64,000 nt of DNA from Streptomyces sp. NBC_01478 (GCF_036227225.1 NZ_CP109444.1:1302001-1366000), one strand, 5' to 3'; shown: positions 17,211 through 24,637, numbered from the stretch's first letter. The notes: a model not told the origin generated them from the sequence alone. A program made the numbers and translations.

Positions 17211-18332
17211 TCAGGCGGGCACGGAGACGGACTCGGGCTCCGCGTCCGGGAGTTGAGCCTCCAGTTCACGTACCAGCGGCAGCACCCGCTTGCCGAAGTA
17301 CTCCACCTCCTCGTGGTAGTGCAGGAACCCGAGCAGGAGAAGGTCGACGCCCAACTTCCGGTAGGCGACGATCCGTTCGGCGATCTGCTCCGGGGTGCCG
17401 ATGAGCCCCGTGCGGAAGCCGTCGTTGTACTGCACGAGGTCCTCGAACGTGGAGTCCTGCCACATGCCCTTGCCATCGGCCGAGGACTGTCCGGCCTGCT
17501 TCACCGCGGCGCCGAAGCCTTCCACGGCCTCGTGGTCGGCCTTGGCGACGATCTCGCGGAGCGTGTCGCGGGCCTCGGCCTCGGTGTCGCGGGCGATGAG
17601 GAAGCCGTTGAGGCCGAACTTCGGTGCGGTGCGGCCGACTTGGGCCGCCGAGCGGCGTACGTCGGCGATCTGCTCGGTGACGCCGTCGAAGTCCTTGCCG
17701 TTGGAGAAGTACCAGTCGGAGACGCGGCCGGCCATCGCGCGGGCGGCGGTGGAGTTGCCGCCCTGGAAGATCTCGGGGTGGGGTCGTTCGGGGGTGTTGA
17801 GGGGCTTGGGCTTGAGGGAGAAGTCGCGCAACCGGTAGAAGTCACCGGCGAGTTCGGTGTGGTCCTCGGTCCAGATCTGGCGCAGGGCCTGGATGAACTC
17901 CTCGGAGCGGCGGTAGCGCTCGTCGTGCTCCAGCCAGGGTTCGCCGAGGGCGGTGAACTCGCCTTTGAACCAGCCGGACACGACGTTGACGGCGAAGCGG
18001 CCGTTCGACAAGTGGTCGGCGGTGGCGCCGAGTTTGGCGAGGACGCCGGGGTGCCAGAGGCCGGGGTGGACGGCGGCGATGACCTTCAGGCGCTGGGTGG
18101 CGAGGAGGAGGGCGAGGCTGAAGCCGGTCGACTCGTGCTGGAACTCGGCGCCGTAGCTGGCCATGTAGCGGACCTGGCTGAGCGCGTACTCGAAGCCGTT
18201 GTTCTCGGCGAGGACGGCGAGTTCGCGGTTGTACTCGTAGCTCCAGTCGGTGCGTTGCTCGATCTTGCTGGTGACGAGTCCCCCGCTGACGTTGGGGACC
18301 CAGTAGGCGAATTTCACGGGCGCGGCGGGCAT
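17211..18332 (-). CDS. sfnG: FMNH2-dependent dimethyl sulfone monooxygenase (SfnG-type)
   Basis: A 373-residue luciferase-like monooxygenase of the SfnG subfamily. PVKFAYWVPNVSGGLVTSKI is the diagnostic start, followed by MASYGAEFQHESTGF, VHPGLWHPGVLAKLGATAD, FAVNVVSGWFKGEF and FQGGNSTAARAMAGRVSDWY. SfnG converts dimethyl sulfone to methanesulfinate with FMNH2 and O2, giving a C1 sulfur compound that SsuD/MsuD-type enzymes can take further. The ATG at 18332 has AGGAG 6 bases upstream; the 17 extra codons of the longer ORF are dropped. It is the first enzyme gene after the Cys leader peptide at 18461-18544. Confidence 0.9.
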   Translation of the reverse strand: MPAAPVKFAYWVPNVSGGLVTSKIEQRTDWSYEYNRELAVLAENNGFEYALSQVRYMASYGAEFQHESTGFSLALLLATQRLKVIAAVHPGLWHPGVLAKLGATADHLSNGRFAVNVVSGWFKGEFTALGEPWLEHDERYRRSEEFIQALRQIWTEDHTELAGDFYRLRDFSLKPKPLNTPERPHPEIFQGGNSTAARAMAGRVSDWYFSNGKDFDGVTEQIADVRRSAAQVGRTAPKFGLNGFLIARDTEAEARDTLREIVAKADHEAVEGFGAAVKQAGQSSADGKGMWQDSTFEDLVQYNDGFRTGLIGTPEQIAERIVAYRKLGVDLLLLGFLHYHEEVEYFGKRVLPLVRELEAQLPDAEPESVSVPA

Positions 18333-18368
18333 GCGGAACTCCTGTTGCGGAGAGTTTTCGGGCACGCC

Positions 18369-18410
18369 GAATTCCTGGCACACGAAATGGCATGCGAAAG
18401 AACGGAATTC
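18369..18410 (-). promoter_or_regulatory. Inverted repeat between Cys leader peptide and sfnG
   Basis: Two exact 7-base arms (GAATTCC and GGAATTC) separated by 28 bases, placed 50 bases after the leader stop and 36 bases before the sfnG start. Position suits an attenuator or translation-control hairpin responding to ribosome stalling, but no alternative pairing partner was proven. Confidence 0.4.
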
Positions 18411-18460
18411 AGGCGGGGAGGGAGAGACGGCGGCGGATCACGGGACAGCAGTGACGGGGA

Positions 18461-18544
18461 TCAGGCCGCGGTGCAACAGGAGGCGCTGGAGACGCGCGCG
18501 AGGTCGACGTGGCGTCGCCGCGTGAGGTCCAGTCGCATCATCAT
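18461..18544 (-). CDS. Cysteine leader peptide upstream of the sulfone operon
   Basis: A 27-codon ORF starting ATG ATG ATG and reading MMMRLDLTRRRHVDLARVSS, then ASCCTAA and TGA. The core RRRHVDLxRVxSAxC is the pattern of the putative leader peptides found before sulfur and cysteine genes in Streptomyces. Two adjacent Cys codons (TGT TGC) lie five codons before the stop, so stalling when cysteinyl-tRNA is scarce could signal sulfur need to the operon below. The first ATG lies 7 bases after a CACGAT -10 element, so the mRNA is probably leaderless. It is too short for normal gene finders. sfnG starts 128 bases downstream. Confidence 0.85.
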   Translation of the reverse strand: MMMRLDLTRRRHVDLARVSSASCCTAA

Positions 18545-18551
18545 GCCGTCG

Positions 18552-18581
18552 ATCGTGGCAGCCGCCTGTGGGGAGCGTCAA
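18552..18581 (-). promoter_or_regulatory. Promoter of the Cys leader/sulfone operon
   Basis: On the minus strand, TTGACG (18576-18581) and CACGAT (18552-18557) are separated by 18 bases, close to the Streptomyces housekeeping consensus. The predicted start point, about 7 bases on, is the A of the leader's first ATG. The divergent LysR gene begins 100 bases away, so the LysR protein probably acts here. Confidence 0.65.
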
Positions 18582-18681
18582 GGAAAACCCGACCGGTCTC
18601 GTATCGCGGACCATTGAATTTCACGAAGGTGTGACAGGGAAACCCTTGAACAGCCCGGGAATTCGGCCGCATTCTGCGGGC

Positions 18682-19593
18682 ATGCGGACCGAACAACTGG
18701 AATACATCGCGGCCGTGACCCGGCTCGGCTCGCTGCGCCGGGCCGCCGAGGAACTGCGCCTGTCACAGCCCGCGTTGAGCGAGACCGTGCGGAATCTCGA
18801 ACGGGAACTCGGCGTCGATCTCCTGGAGCGCAAACGGTCCGGCGCGACGATGAGCGCGGAGGGCCGGGAGCTGCTGCCGAAGATCGTCGATGTGATCGAC
18901 GCGGTGGACCGGCTGCGGGCGGCGGCGGGCGAGCAGCACCGGATCAGCCGGATGGTGCGGGTGGGCACGGTCAACGCGGCGACCGTGCCGCTGCTGTTGC
19001 CCGTTGTCCGGGAGTTCCGCGCCGAGCATCCGCTGACCCAGGTCGAGGTGGTCGGCGCTCAGCAGACGGACATCCACCGGGCGCTGTCGGAGGGCGGGTT
19101 CGACCTCGGGCTGGTCAATCACCTGGACGGCGACGACATGCCGGCCGACTTCGAGTCCACCGAGCTGCTGTCGGGGCTGCCGGTGGTGTGCGTGCGTCCC
19201 GACAGTCCGCTCGCGTCCCGGACGACCGTCACGGTGGACGACCTCCTCACCGAGCCGCTGATCGGTATGCGGTCCGGCTATGTGATGCACCGCTATGTCC
19301 ACCGGCTGCTCGATGGGCGGGGTCCCGCTTTCGCGTACTCGACCGACGGCGCCGAGATGGGCAAACTCATGGTCGCGGAGGGGCTCGGGGCGACGGTCCT
19401 GCCCGACTTCAGCGTGGTCGGGGATCCGCTGGAGCGGCTCGGCGCGATCACCTGCCGGCCGATCGCGGGTGACACGGCCCGCGTCCTGCTGATGCTGCGC
19501 CGGCGCCGCGCGGAGTCCGTACCGCAGGCGGCCGGGGATCTGCACGAGGCGTTCGTACGCCGGGCGCGGGAGCTGAGCGAGGCACGCGCCTGA
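18682..19593 (+). CDS. LysR-family regulator divergent from the sulfone operon
   Basis: A 303-residue LysR regulator. The N-terminal helix-turn-helix is LEYIAAVTRLGSLRRAAEEL plus LSQPALSETVRNLERELGVDLLERKR, and the co-inducer domain starts at VRVGTVNAATVPLLLPVV. The ATG at 18682 is chosen as the standard LysR start; the longer ORF from 18568 begins inside the divergent promoter. It lies back to back with the leader peptide and sulfone operon, the classical LysR arrangement, so it probably activates or represses that operon in response to sulfur status. A CysB/Cbl-like role is inferred from context, not from the sequence of the effector domain. Confidence 0.88.
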   Translation: MRTEQLEYIAAVTRLGSLRRAAEELRLSQPALSETVRNLERELGVDLLERKRSGATMSAEGRELLPKIVDVIDAVDRLRAAAGEQHRISRMVRVGTVNAATVPLLLPVVREFRAEHPLTQVEVVGAQQTDIHRALSEGGFDLGLVNHLDGDDMPADFESTELLSGLPVVCVRPDSPLASRTTVTVDDLLTEPLIGMRSGYVMHRYVHRLLDGRGPAFAYSTDGAEMGKLMVAEGLGATVLPDFSVVGDPLERLGAITCRPIAGDTARVLLMLRRRRAESVPQAAGDLHEAFVRRARELSEARA

Positions 19594-19649
19594 GGCCGCC
19601 GGGGCCTCTCCGACAATTCCCGTCGCGCCCCGAGGACGTCCGCGCGGGA

Positions 19650-19817
19650 TCAGTCCTCGTCGCCCACCGGGACCACCACGAGGAACGCGTCGGACTTCAG
19701 GTCCATGACGACGCTGGCGGCCTGACCCTCGGCGCGGCGCCGCGCCGCGAACTCTTCGGCGGGCCATGATCCGCGCGGAGCCCCCGCCGGAAACCTCTCC
19801 AACACCTTCGCGCCCAT
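19650..19817 (-). CDS. Small conserved hypothetical protein
   Basis: A 55-residue protein with no family I can name. It contains a short acidic-aromatic stretch (SWPAEEFAARRRAEGQAASV) and a hydrophobic C-terminal strand (DAFLVVVPVGDED). Third codon positions are about 87% G/C, as in real Streptomyces genes, and the ATG at 19817 has GGAGG 11 bases upstream. In-frame starts up to 19856 exist. It lies between the LysR gene (convergent) and the photolyase (divergent). I recall similar short proteins in other Streptomyces, but could not check this. Confidence 0.55.
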   Translation of the reverse strand: MGAKVLERFPAGAPRGSWPAEEFAARRRAEGQAASVVMDLKSDAFLVVVPVGDED

Positions 19818-20019
19818 GTCCGCAGACACCTCCAGCATCGACCTTCGGCTCCCCACGGGAACCGTCGTACCTGTTCACCTGCCCGCGATCGACGCCTGCA
19901 TGCCAAGTGCCTTGCCGCGCCGGGAGCACGTACGTCCGTCGGGTGACAGCCGCATCCGCCGGGCGCTTCGGACCGGAAGCACCTCACGCCCCCTTCTCCC
20001 GTCTCCCGGAGTGCGCACC

Positions 20020-21393
20020 ATGAACGTCTCGGTCGTCCTGTTCACCTCGGACCTGCGTCTGCACGACCATCCCGCGCTGCGCGCCGCCGCCGAGGCCCGC
20101 AAGGTGGTGCCCCTCTTCGTGCACGACCGGGGTGTGGCGGATGCCGGCTTCGCCGTACCGAACCGGCTGGCGTTCCTCGCCGACTGTCTGCGCGATCTCG
20201 ACGCGGGCCTGCGCGAACGGGGCGGCAAGCTGGTGGTCCGCTCCGGCGACGTGGTCGGCGAGGTGTGCAAGGTGGCCGCCGAGACGGACGCCGACGAGGT
20301 GCACCTGGCGGCGGACGTCAGCGGCTTCGCGCGGCGGCGCGAGCAGCGGCTGCGGCGGGCGCTGGAGGCGGAGGGCCGGCGGTTGCACGTCCACGACGCC
20401 GTGACCACGGCCGTCGCGCCCGGCACGGTGACCCCGGCCTCCTCGGACCACTTCGCGGTCTTCACGCCGTACTACCGGCAGTGGTCCGGACAGCAACTGC
20501 GCGCCCCGCTCGCCGCGCCGCGCACCGTGCGGGTCCCGGACGGTGTCGGCTCCGAGGAGCTGCCCGCGCGTGCCGGGGTCGCGGGGCTGTCGCCGGGCCT
20601 GGCGACCGGCGGGGAGACGGAGGGCCGCAGGCTGCTGAGCCGGTGGCTGCGAGGCGGCATCGCCGACTACGAGGACCTGCACGACGCCCTGGCCGCGGAC
20701 GCCACCTCCCATCTCTCGCCCCATCTCCACTTCGGGACCCTCTCCCCCGTCGAACTGGTCCACGGGGCACGGAAGTTGGCCGGCCCGGGCGCCGAGGCCT
20801 TCGTACGGCAGCTCGCGTGGCGGGACTTCCACCGTCAGGTGCTGGCGGCCAGGCCCGCGGCCGCCGGCGCCGACTACCGTACGAAACACGACCGTTGGCG
20901 GTCCCAGCACGCGGCCCGCGAGGACATCGCGGCCTGGAAGGAGGGCCGTACCGGCTATCCGCTGATCGACGCGGCGATGCGCCAACTCCGCCACGAGGGC
21001 TGGATGCACAACCGGGGACGGCTGCTGACGGCGAGCTTCCTCACCAAGACGCTCTACGTCGACTGGCGCGTGGGCGCCCGGTACTTCCTCGATCTGCTGG
21101 TCGACGGCGATGTGGCGAACAACCAGCTCAACTGGCAGTGGATGGCGGGCACCGGCACCGACTCCCGCCCCAACCGGGTGCTCAACCCCCTCACGCAGGC
21201 CAAGCGGTACGACCCGGACGGCGCGTACGTCCGCCGCTGGGTGCCCGAACTCGCCGAGCTGGACGGGCCGTTGGTGCACGAGCCGTGGAAACTCAGGGGA
21301 CTTGACCGTGCGGCGCTCGGAGACTATCCGGATCCGATCGTCGAACTCGCCGACGGGCTGGCGCGTTTCCGGCGAGGCCGGTCACGAGACTGA
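20020..21393 (+). CDS. phr: Deoxyribodipyrimidine photolyase
   Basis: A 457-residue class I cryptochrome/photolyase. The N-terminal antenna domain starts SVVLFTSDLRLHDHPALRAA, and the FAD domain contains HLHFGTLSP, RQLAWRDFHRQVL, MRQLRHEGWMHNRGR and NNQLNWQWMAGTGTDSRPN, the last two contacting FAD and DNA. It repairs cyclobutane pyrimidine dimers with blue light. The ATG at 20020 has GGAG 8 bases upstream; earlier in-frame codons are rejected. Its stop overlaps the convergent MerR/B12 regulator by 12 bases (21382-21393). A nearby B12-type MerR and ECF sigma suggest light induction. Confidence 0.93.
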   Translation: MNVSVVLFTSDLRLHDHPALRAAAEARKVVPLFVHDRGVADAGFAVPNRLAFLADCLRDLDAGLRERGGKLVVRSGDVVGEVCKVAAETDADEVHLAADVSGFARRREQRLRRALEAEGRRLHVHDAVTTAVAPGTVTPASSDHFAVFTPYYRQWSGQQLRAPLAAPRTVRVPDGVGSEELPARAGVAGLSPGLATGGETEGRRLLSRWLRGGIADYEDLHDALAADATSHLSPHLHFGTLSPVELVHGARKLAGPGAEAFVRQLAWRDFHRQVLAARPAAAGADYRTKHDRWRSQHAAREDIAAWKEGRTGYPLIDAAMRQLRHEGWMHNRGRLLTASFLTKTLYVDWRVGARYFLDLLVDGDVANNQLNWQWMAGTGTDSRPNRVLNPLTQAKRYDPDGAYVRRWVPELAELDGPLVHEPWKLRGLDRAALGDYPDPIVELADGLARFRRGRSRD

Positions 21394-22362
21394 GGCCCCG
21401 TACGCCCCCGCCAGGAGGTCCACGGCATCGGTGAGCGTCGTCGGCCGTACCGCGCCCCGCGCCGAGGTGCCGGACCAGCCGGGGCCGGCCAGCACCACCG
21501 AGGGCTGTCGTCGGGCGCCCCGCACTCCCCAGCGGAGATCGGCGAGCTGCTGGGCCAGCGACGGGATGGCCGTGGAGCGCGCCTGTGCCCACAGGACGAC
21601 GCCCGCCGGTCCCAGCCGCCGTACCGCGGCGGTGAGCGCCTCCGCGGGTACGGCGGCGCCGAACATCCTTGTGGGCAGGCCGAGTTCACCCAATGCGGCG
21701 TTGAGTGCCTCGATCGGCAGGGTGTGCTGTTCGCCGGGTACGCAGGCCAGGAGGACGGGCGAGGCGTCCACCTGTCGCTCGGGAAGCGGGGTGCGGCGGC
21801 GCAGGGCGGTGGAGACGTGCCAGGACAGCAGGTGCTCCACCTCGACGTAACGGTCCCCGGACGAGGCCCACTTGCGTCCCACCGCGTGCAGGGTCGGCAC
21901 CATCACCTCCTGCCAGGCGACGACGACGCCGTACCGGCCGACGGCATCGGCCAGTTGACGCTCGACGGCAGGTGCGTCGAGGCGTACGGCGGCGCGCGCC
22001 AGACCGCGGCTCTCCTGGCGCACGTCCCCGAGGGGCAGCGCGCCGGGGGCCCGCGAGGCTCCGGGCGCCCGGCTCGCCGCCGCGTGCGAACCGACGGTCC
22101 CCTTCGCCTTCCGCGCCGCCTCCGCAGGCGGCACGCCCGACGCGGTCAACCGGCACATCGTCTCCAGCAGTGCCACGTCCCGCGAGGTCCAGCGCCGGTG
22201 CCGGCCCTCGGCGCGGAGCGCGGGTCCGATGCCGTAGCGACGCTCCCAGGACCGCAGCGTGGTCGGCGCCACGCCCAGCTTGCGGGCCAACGCACCGGTC
22301 GTCAGGGGCACTTGGGCCGCCGCCCGATCGGCCGCGTCCCCATCGGCGGGCAATTCGCTCAT
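21382..22362 (-). CDS. MerR-family regulator with cobalamin-binding-like C-terminal domain (LitR/CarH-like)
   Basis: A 326-residue regulator. MerR helix-turn-helix: LTTGALARKLGVAPTTLRSW and ERRYGIGP. The C-terminal part matches the helix bundle plus B12-binding fold of LitR/CarH photoreceptors: W165...E176-H177 resembles the Wx9EH adenosylcobalamin-cap motif with one extra residue, and E211-Q-H213-TLP resembles the DxHxxG lower-ligand motif with Pro for Gly. The ATG at 22362 follows a TATAGT element by 6 bases, so the transcript may be leaderless; the longer ORF covers the divergent sigma gene. Location between photolyase and ECF sigma fits light-controlled repression. B12 binding is inferred. 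Confidence 0.85.
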   Translation of the reverse strand: MSELPADGDAADRAAAQVPLTTGALARKLGVAPTTLRSWERRYGIGPALRAEGRHRRWTSRDVALLETMCRLTASGVPPAEAARKAKGTVGSHAAASRAPGASRAPGALPLGDVRQESRGLARAAVRLDAPAVERQLADAVGRYGVVVAWQEVMVPTLHAVGRKWASSGDRYVEVEHLLSWHVSTALRRRTPLPERQVDASPVLLACVPGEQHTLPIEALNAALGELGLPTRMFGAAVPAEALTAAVRRLGPAGVVLWAQARSTAIPSLAQQLADLRWGVRGARRQPSVVLAGPGWSGTSARGAVRPTTLTDAVDLLAGAYGASVS

Positions 22363-22518
22363 CCGGTGACTATACGACGCACAAACGATGCGAGTTGAGG
22401 ACCTTGATCCCCGGCTCCCACGATGGCCGCACCGGGATGTTCCCGGCAGACCCCCGAACCGCCGTGGCCCGACGTCCTCGACCGGGGCGGTCGCCGTCCG
22501 ACGCGAGGAGCCGCAGTC

Positions 22519-23121
22519 ATGAGCCCGCAGCCCGGCGCCGTCCGCCCGATCCCGGCGGCGGAGTCGCCGACCGACGAGGAGCTGGCCCGGGGGCTGGTCG
22601 CGGGCGACGAGGACTGCCTGGCCGTCGCGTACCACCGCTGGTCGCCACTGGTGCACGCACTGGCCCGGCGCTCACTGGGGGACGCCGAGGAGGCCGAGGA
22701 CGTGACCCAGCAGGTGTTCCTCGGAGTGTGGCGCGGGCGGCAGGGTTTCCGCCCCGAGCGCGGGGCGATCGGCGGCTGGATCGTCGGTATCGCCAGACGC
22801 AGGATCGCCGACGCGCTGTCCGCCCGCACCCGTCGCCTGCGTCTCGTGGCCGCCGCCGGGTCGTCCCTGATGCTCGACGATCCCGCCGCCCGGAAGCCCG
22901 AGCCGGCTCTCGATCGCGTCCTGGTGCTGCGTGAACTCGCCAGGCTGCCCGCGCCGCAGCAGCGGGTCCTGCGGCTGACGTACTACGAGGACCTCACCCA
23001 GACCCAGATCGCGCGGCGCACGGGCTGGCCGCTCGGCACGGTCAAGAGCCACGCACGACGTGGACTGCGCCAGTTGCGCCACCGCCTCCAGGACGACGAA
23101 CAGCCCGGCCTCCACCCATAA
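22519..23121 (+). CDS. ECF RNA polymerase sigma factor (LitS-like context)
   Basis: A 200-residue sigma70-family ECF factor. Region 2: EEAEDVTQQVFLGVWRGRQGF and GGWIVGIARRRIADALSAR. Region 4: LPAPQQRVLRLTYYEDLTQTQIA plus GWPLGTVKSHARRGLRQLR. The ATG at 22519 has GAGGAG 8 bases upstream. It is divergent from the MerR/B12 gene (156-base gap), as in light-response loci where a B12-dependent MerR represses an ECF sigma gene until illumination. No anti-sigma factor is adjacent, which suits control at the level of transcription. Target genes probably include the photolyase and the SPW protein downstream. Confidence 0.88.
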   Translation: MSPQPGAVRPIPAAESPTDEELARGLVAGDEDCLAVAYHRWSPLVHALARRSLGDAEEAEDVTQQVFLGVWRGRQGFRPERGAIGGWIVGIARRRIADALSARTRRLRLVAAAGSSLMLDDPAARKPEPALDRVLVLRELARLPAPQQRVLRLTYYEDLTQTQIARRTGWPLGTVKSHARRGLRQLRHRLQDDEQPGLHP

Positions 23122-23148
23122 GTCCGATCACTACACATAAAGGAGAAA

Positions 23149-23178
23149 TAAGAGCAGAATGGAGACAAGCGGCTCTTA
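23149..23178 (+). promoter_or_regulatory. Inverted repeat upstream of the SPW protein gene
   Basis: Exact 7-base arms TAAGAGC and GCTCTTA separated by 16 bases, 27 bases after the sigma stop and 51 bases before the SPW gene. It may end the sigma transcript or be an operator for the next gene; the surrounding AT-rich bases suggest a promoter. Confidence 0.35.
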
Positions 23179-23229
23179 CCGCACACCGCACCAGACGCGG
23201 TCAGGCCAGTAAGTCAAAGGAGACGCATC

Positions 23230-23670
23230 ATGGCCAACGTCTCGCACACCAGAGGTGACATGGCGAGCCACCCTGATGTCTCCGAAATGCAGGCGCGCTA
23301 CGCCCGCATGCTCGGTGGACGCGATGTGGCGCTCGTGGACGGACCGGTGTTCCTGCTCGGTCTGTACTGCGCCGTATCCCCGTGGATACTCCACTACACG
23401 ACGAGCCAGCCCGCGCTCGTGCCGCACAACCTGATCCTCGGCATCGCGATCGGCCTGCTGGCCCTCGGGTTCACCAGGGCGCCGGAGCGCATGTACGGCC
23501 TCAGTTGGGCGATGAGCGCCCTGGGCGTCTGGATGATCATCTCGCCGTGGATCGTCGGCGACAGCCCCGACAAGGGCGTCATCCTGAACAACGTCATCAT
23601 CGGCGGACTGGCCGTGCTCCTGGGCCTGGTGTGTGCCGGTACGGCGGCGCGGAGCACTCCCAAGCCGTAG
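23230..23670 (+). CDS. SPW-repeat membrane protein
   Basis: A 146-residue membrane protein with two SPW repeats (AVSPWIL and IISPWIV), each at the edge of a hydrophobic helix. About four membrane segments are visible (e.g. VFLLGLYCAVSPWILHYT, NLILGIAIGLLALGF, NVIIGGLAVLLGLVCAG). The soluble N-terminus (~40 residues) carries SEMQARYARML. AAAGGAGA sits 7 bases before the ATG, a strong ribosome site. SPW proteins have no known biochemical role. Its position after the ECF sigma gene suggests it belongs to the same stress or light response. Confidence 0.85.
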   Translation: MANVSHTRGDMASHPDVSEMQARYARMLGGRDVALVDGPVFLLGLYCAVSPWILHYTTSQPALVPHNLILGIAIGLLALGFTRAPERMYGLSWAMSALGVWMIISPWIVGDSPDKGVILNNVIIGGLAVLLGLVCAGTAARSTPKP

Positions 23671-23740
23671 GAATCCCCGTCAACGTGACCCCGTCATCGG
23701 GCCCTTTCATCGGGACCCCCGAAAGGCAGGCACGCCCCCT

Positions 23741-24511
23741 TCAGTGGCCGCCCGGCACCAGCCACGGCGCCTGCGGGAGGGGGCTGCCGGTTTCGAGAAC
23801 GGACTTGAGGTTGGACAGCACGGCCGGCCAGCCGCCGGACACGTCGGACAACTCGCCCTCGTCGGCGAGGTCCTCGTGGGTGACGGTGAGGCGCACGATG
23901 TCCTCGTGCCGCCGGATGTCGTAGGTGACGCGGGAGTACGTGTCCTCCGGGCCCTCGTTCTCCGGCGAGGTCCAGGTCGTCACCAGGCGGTTCGGGCGGT
24001 CGCTCTCGACGACGGTCCCGACGACGTCGGCGATGCCGGAACCGTCGGTGCGCACATGCTCCCAGCGGGAACCCGGCCGCCAGTCGGACACATTGCTGTG
24101 GCCCCAGTAGGCGGCGGTCAGGTCGGCGTCGGTGAGCGCGTCCCAGACCTTCTCGGGGGTGCTCGCGATGTAGGTGACGTAGACGAATGTCGGCTTGTCG
24201 GTCATGGCTTCCTCGGCTCGTCGCTTCAGGGCGCCGAGCGCGCGCAGTCGCGGGCGCTCGAACTTGTCGATCCAGCGCTCCTGCATCTCGTGCAGCGGCA
24301 CCGGATTGAGGTAGTGCAGCTTCTCCCGCCCGCGCCGCACCGTGCTGACCAGGTTGGCGGCCTCCAGGACGGCCAGATGCTGGGTCACCGACTGACGGGT
24401 CATGTCGATACGCCCGCACAACTCCCCGAGCGTCTGCCCGTTGTGCTCGTGCAGCCGGTCGAGCAGACGTCGGCGGGTCTCGTCGGCCAGGGCCTTGAAG
24501 ACCGCGTCCAT
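23741..24511 (-). CDS. Fused ArsR regulator-AHSA1 (SRPBCC) protein
   Basis: A 256-residue single chain joining the two activities that are separate genes at 4072-5075. Residues 1-~95 form an ArsR winged helix (DAVFKALADETRRRLLDRLHEHNG, MTRQSVTQHLAVLEAANLV). Residues ~100-250 form the AHSA1 fold (FVYVTYIASTPEKVWDALTDADL, YWGHSNVSDWRPGSRWEHV). The ATG at 24511 lies 30 bases after a strong promoter; longer starts (MQVIACI...) would fall inside the operator and are rejected. The fusion suggests that a ligand bound by the AHSA1 part directly sets DNA binding. It is probably autoregulated through 24547-24564. Confidence 0.9.
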   Translation of the reverse strand: MDAVFKALADETRRRLLDRLHEHNGQTLGELCGRIDMTRQSVTQHLAVLEAANLVSTVRRGREKLHYLNPVPLHEMQERWIDKFERPRLRALGALKRRAEEAMTDKPTFVYVTYIASTPEKVWDALTDADLTAAYWGHSNVSDWRPGSRWEHVRTDGSGIADVVGTVVESDRPNRLVTTWTSPENEGPEDTYSRVTYDIRRHEDIVRLTVTHEDLADEGELSDVSGGWPAVLSNLKSVLETGSPLPQAPWLVPGGH

Positions 24512-24540
24512 CCCTGAGTCATGTTCGGATCGCACACTCA

Positions 24541-24570
24541 ACGTTATGCAGGCAATTACCTGCATGTCAA
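24541..24570 (-). promoter_or_regulatory. Promoter with palindromic operator in the spacer, for the fused ArsR-AHSA1 gene
   Basis: On the minus strand, a perfect -35 TTGACA (24565-24570) and a TAACGT -10 (24541-24546) are 18 bases apart. The whole 18-base spacer is a near-perfect palindrome, TGCAGGTAATTGCCTGCA (16 of 18 positions symmetric). A repressor bound there would occlude polymerase. The adjacent ArsR-type protein is the obvious ligand of this site; that link is inference. Confidence 0.78.
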
Positions 24571-24637
24571 GGCGAGCGGCTTCATCGTCGTCCGACGCGG
24601 GCTGTTCCACGGCGTCTGCGGGATGTTCCACGGCGCC

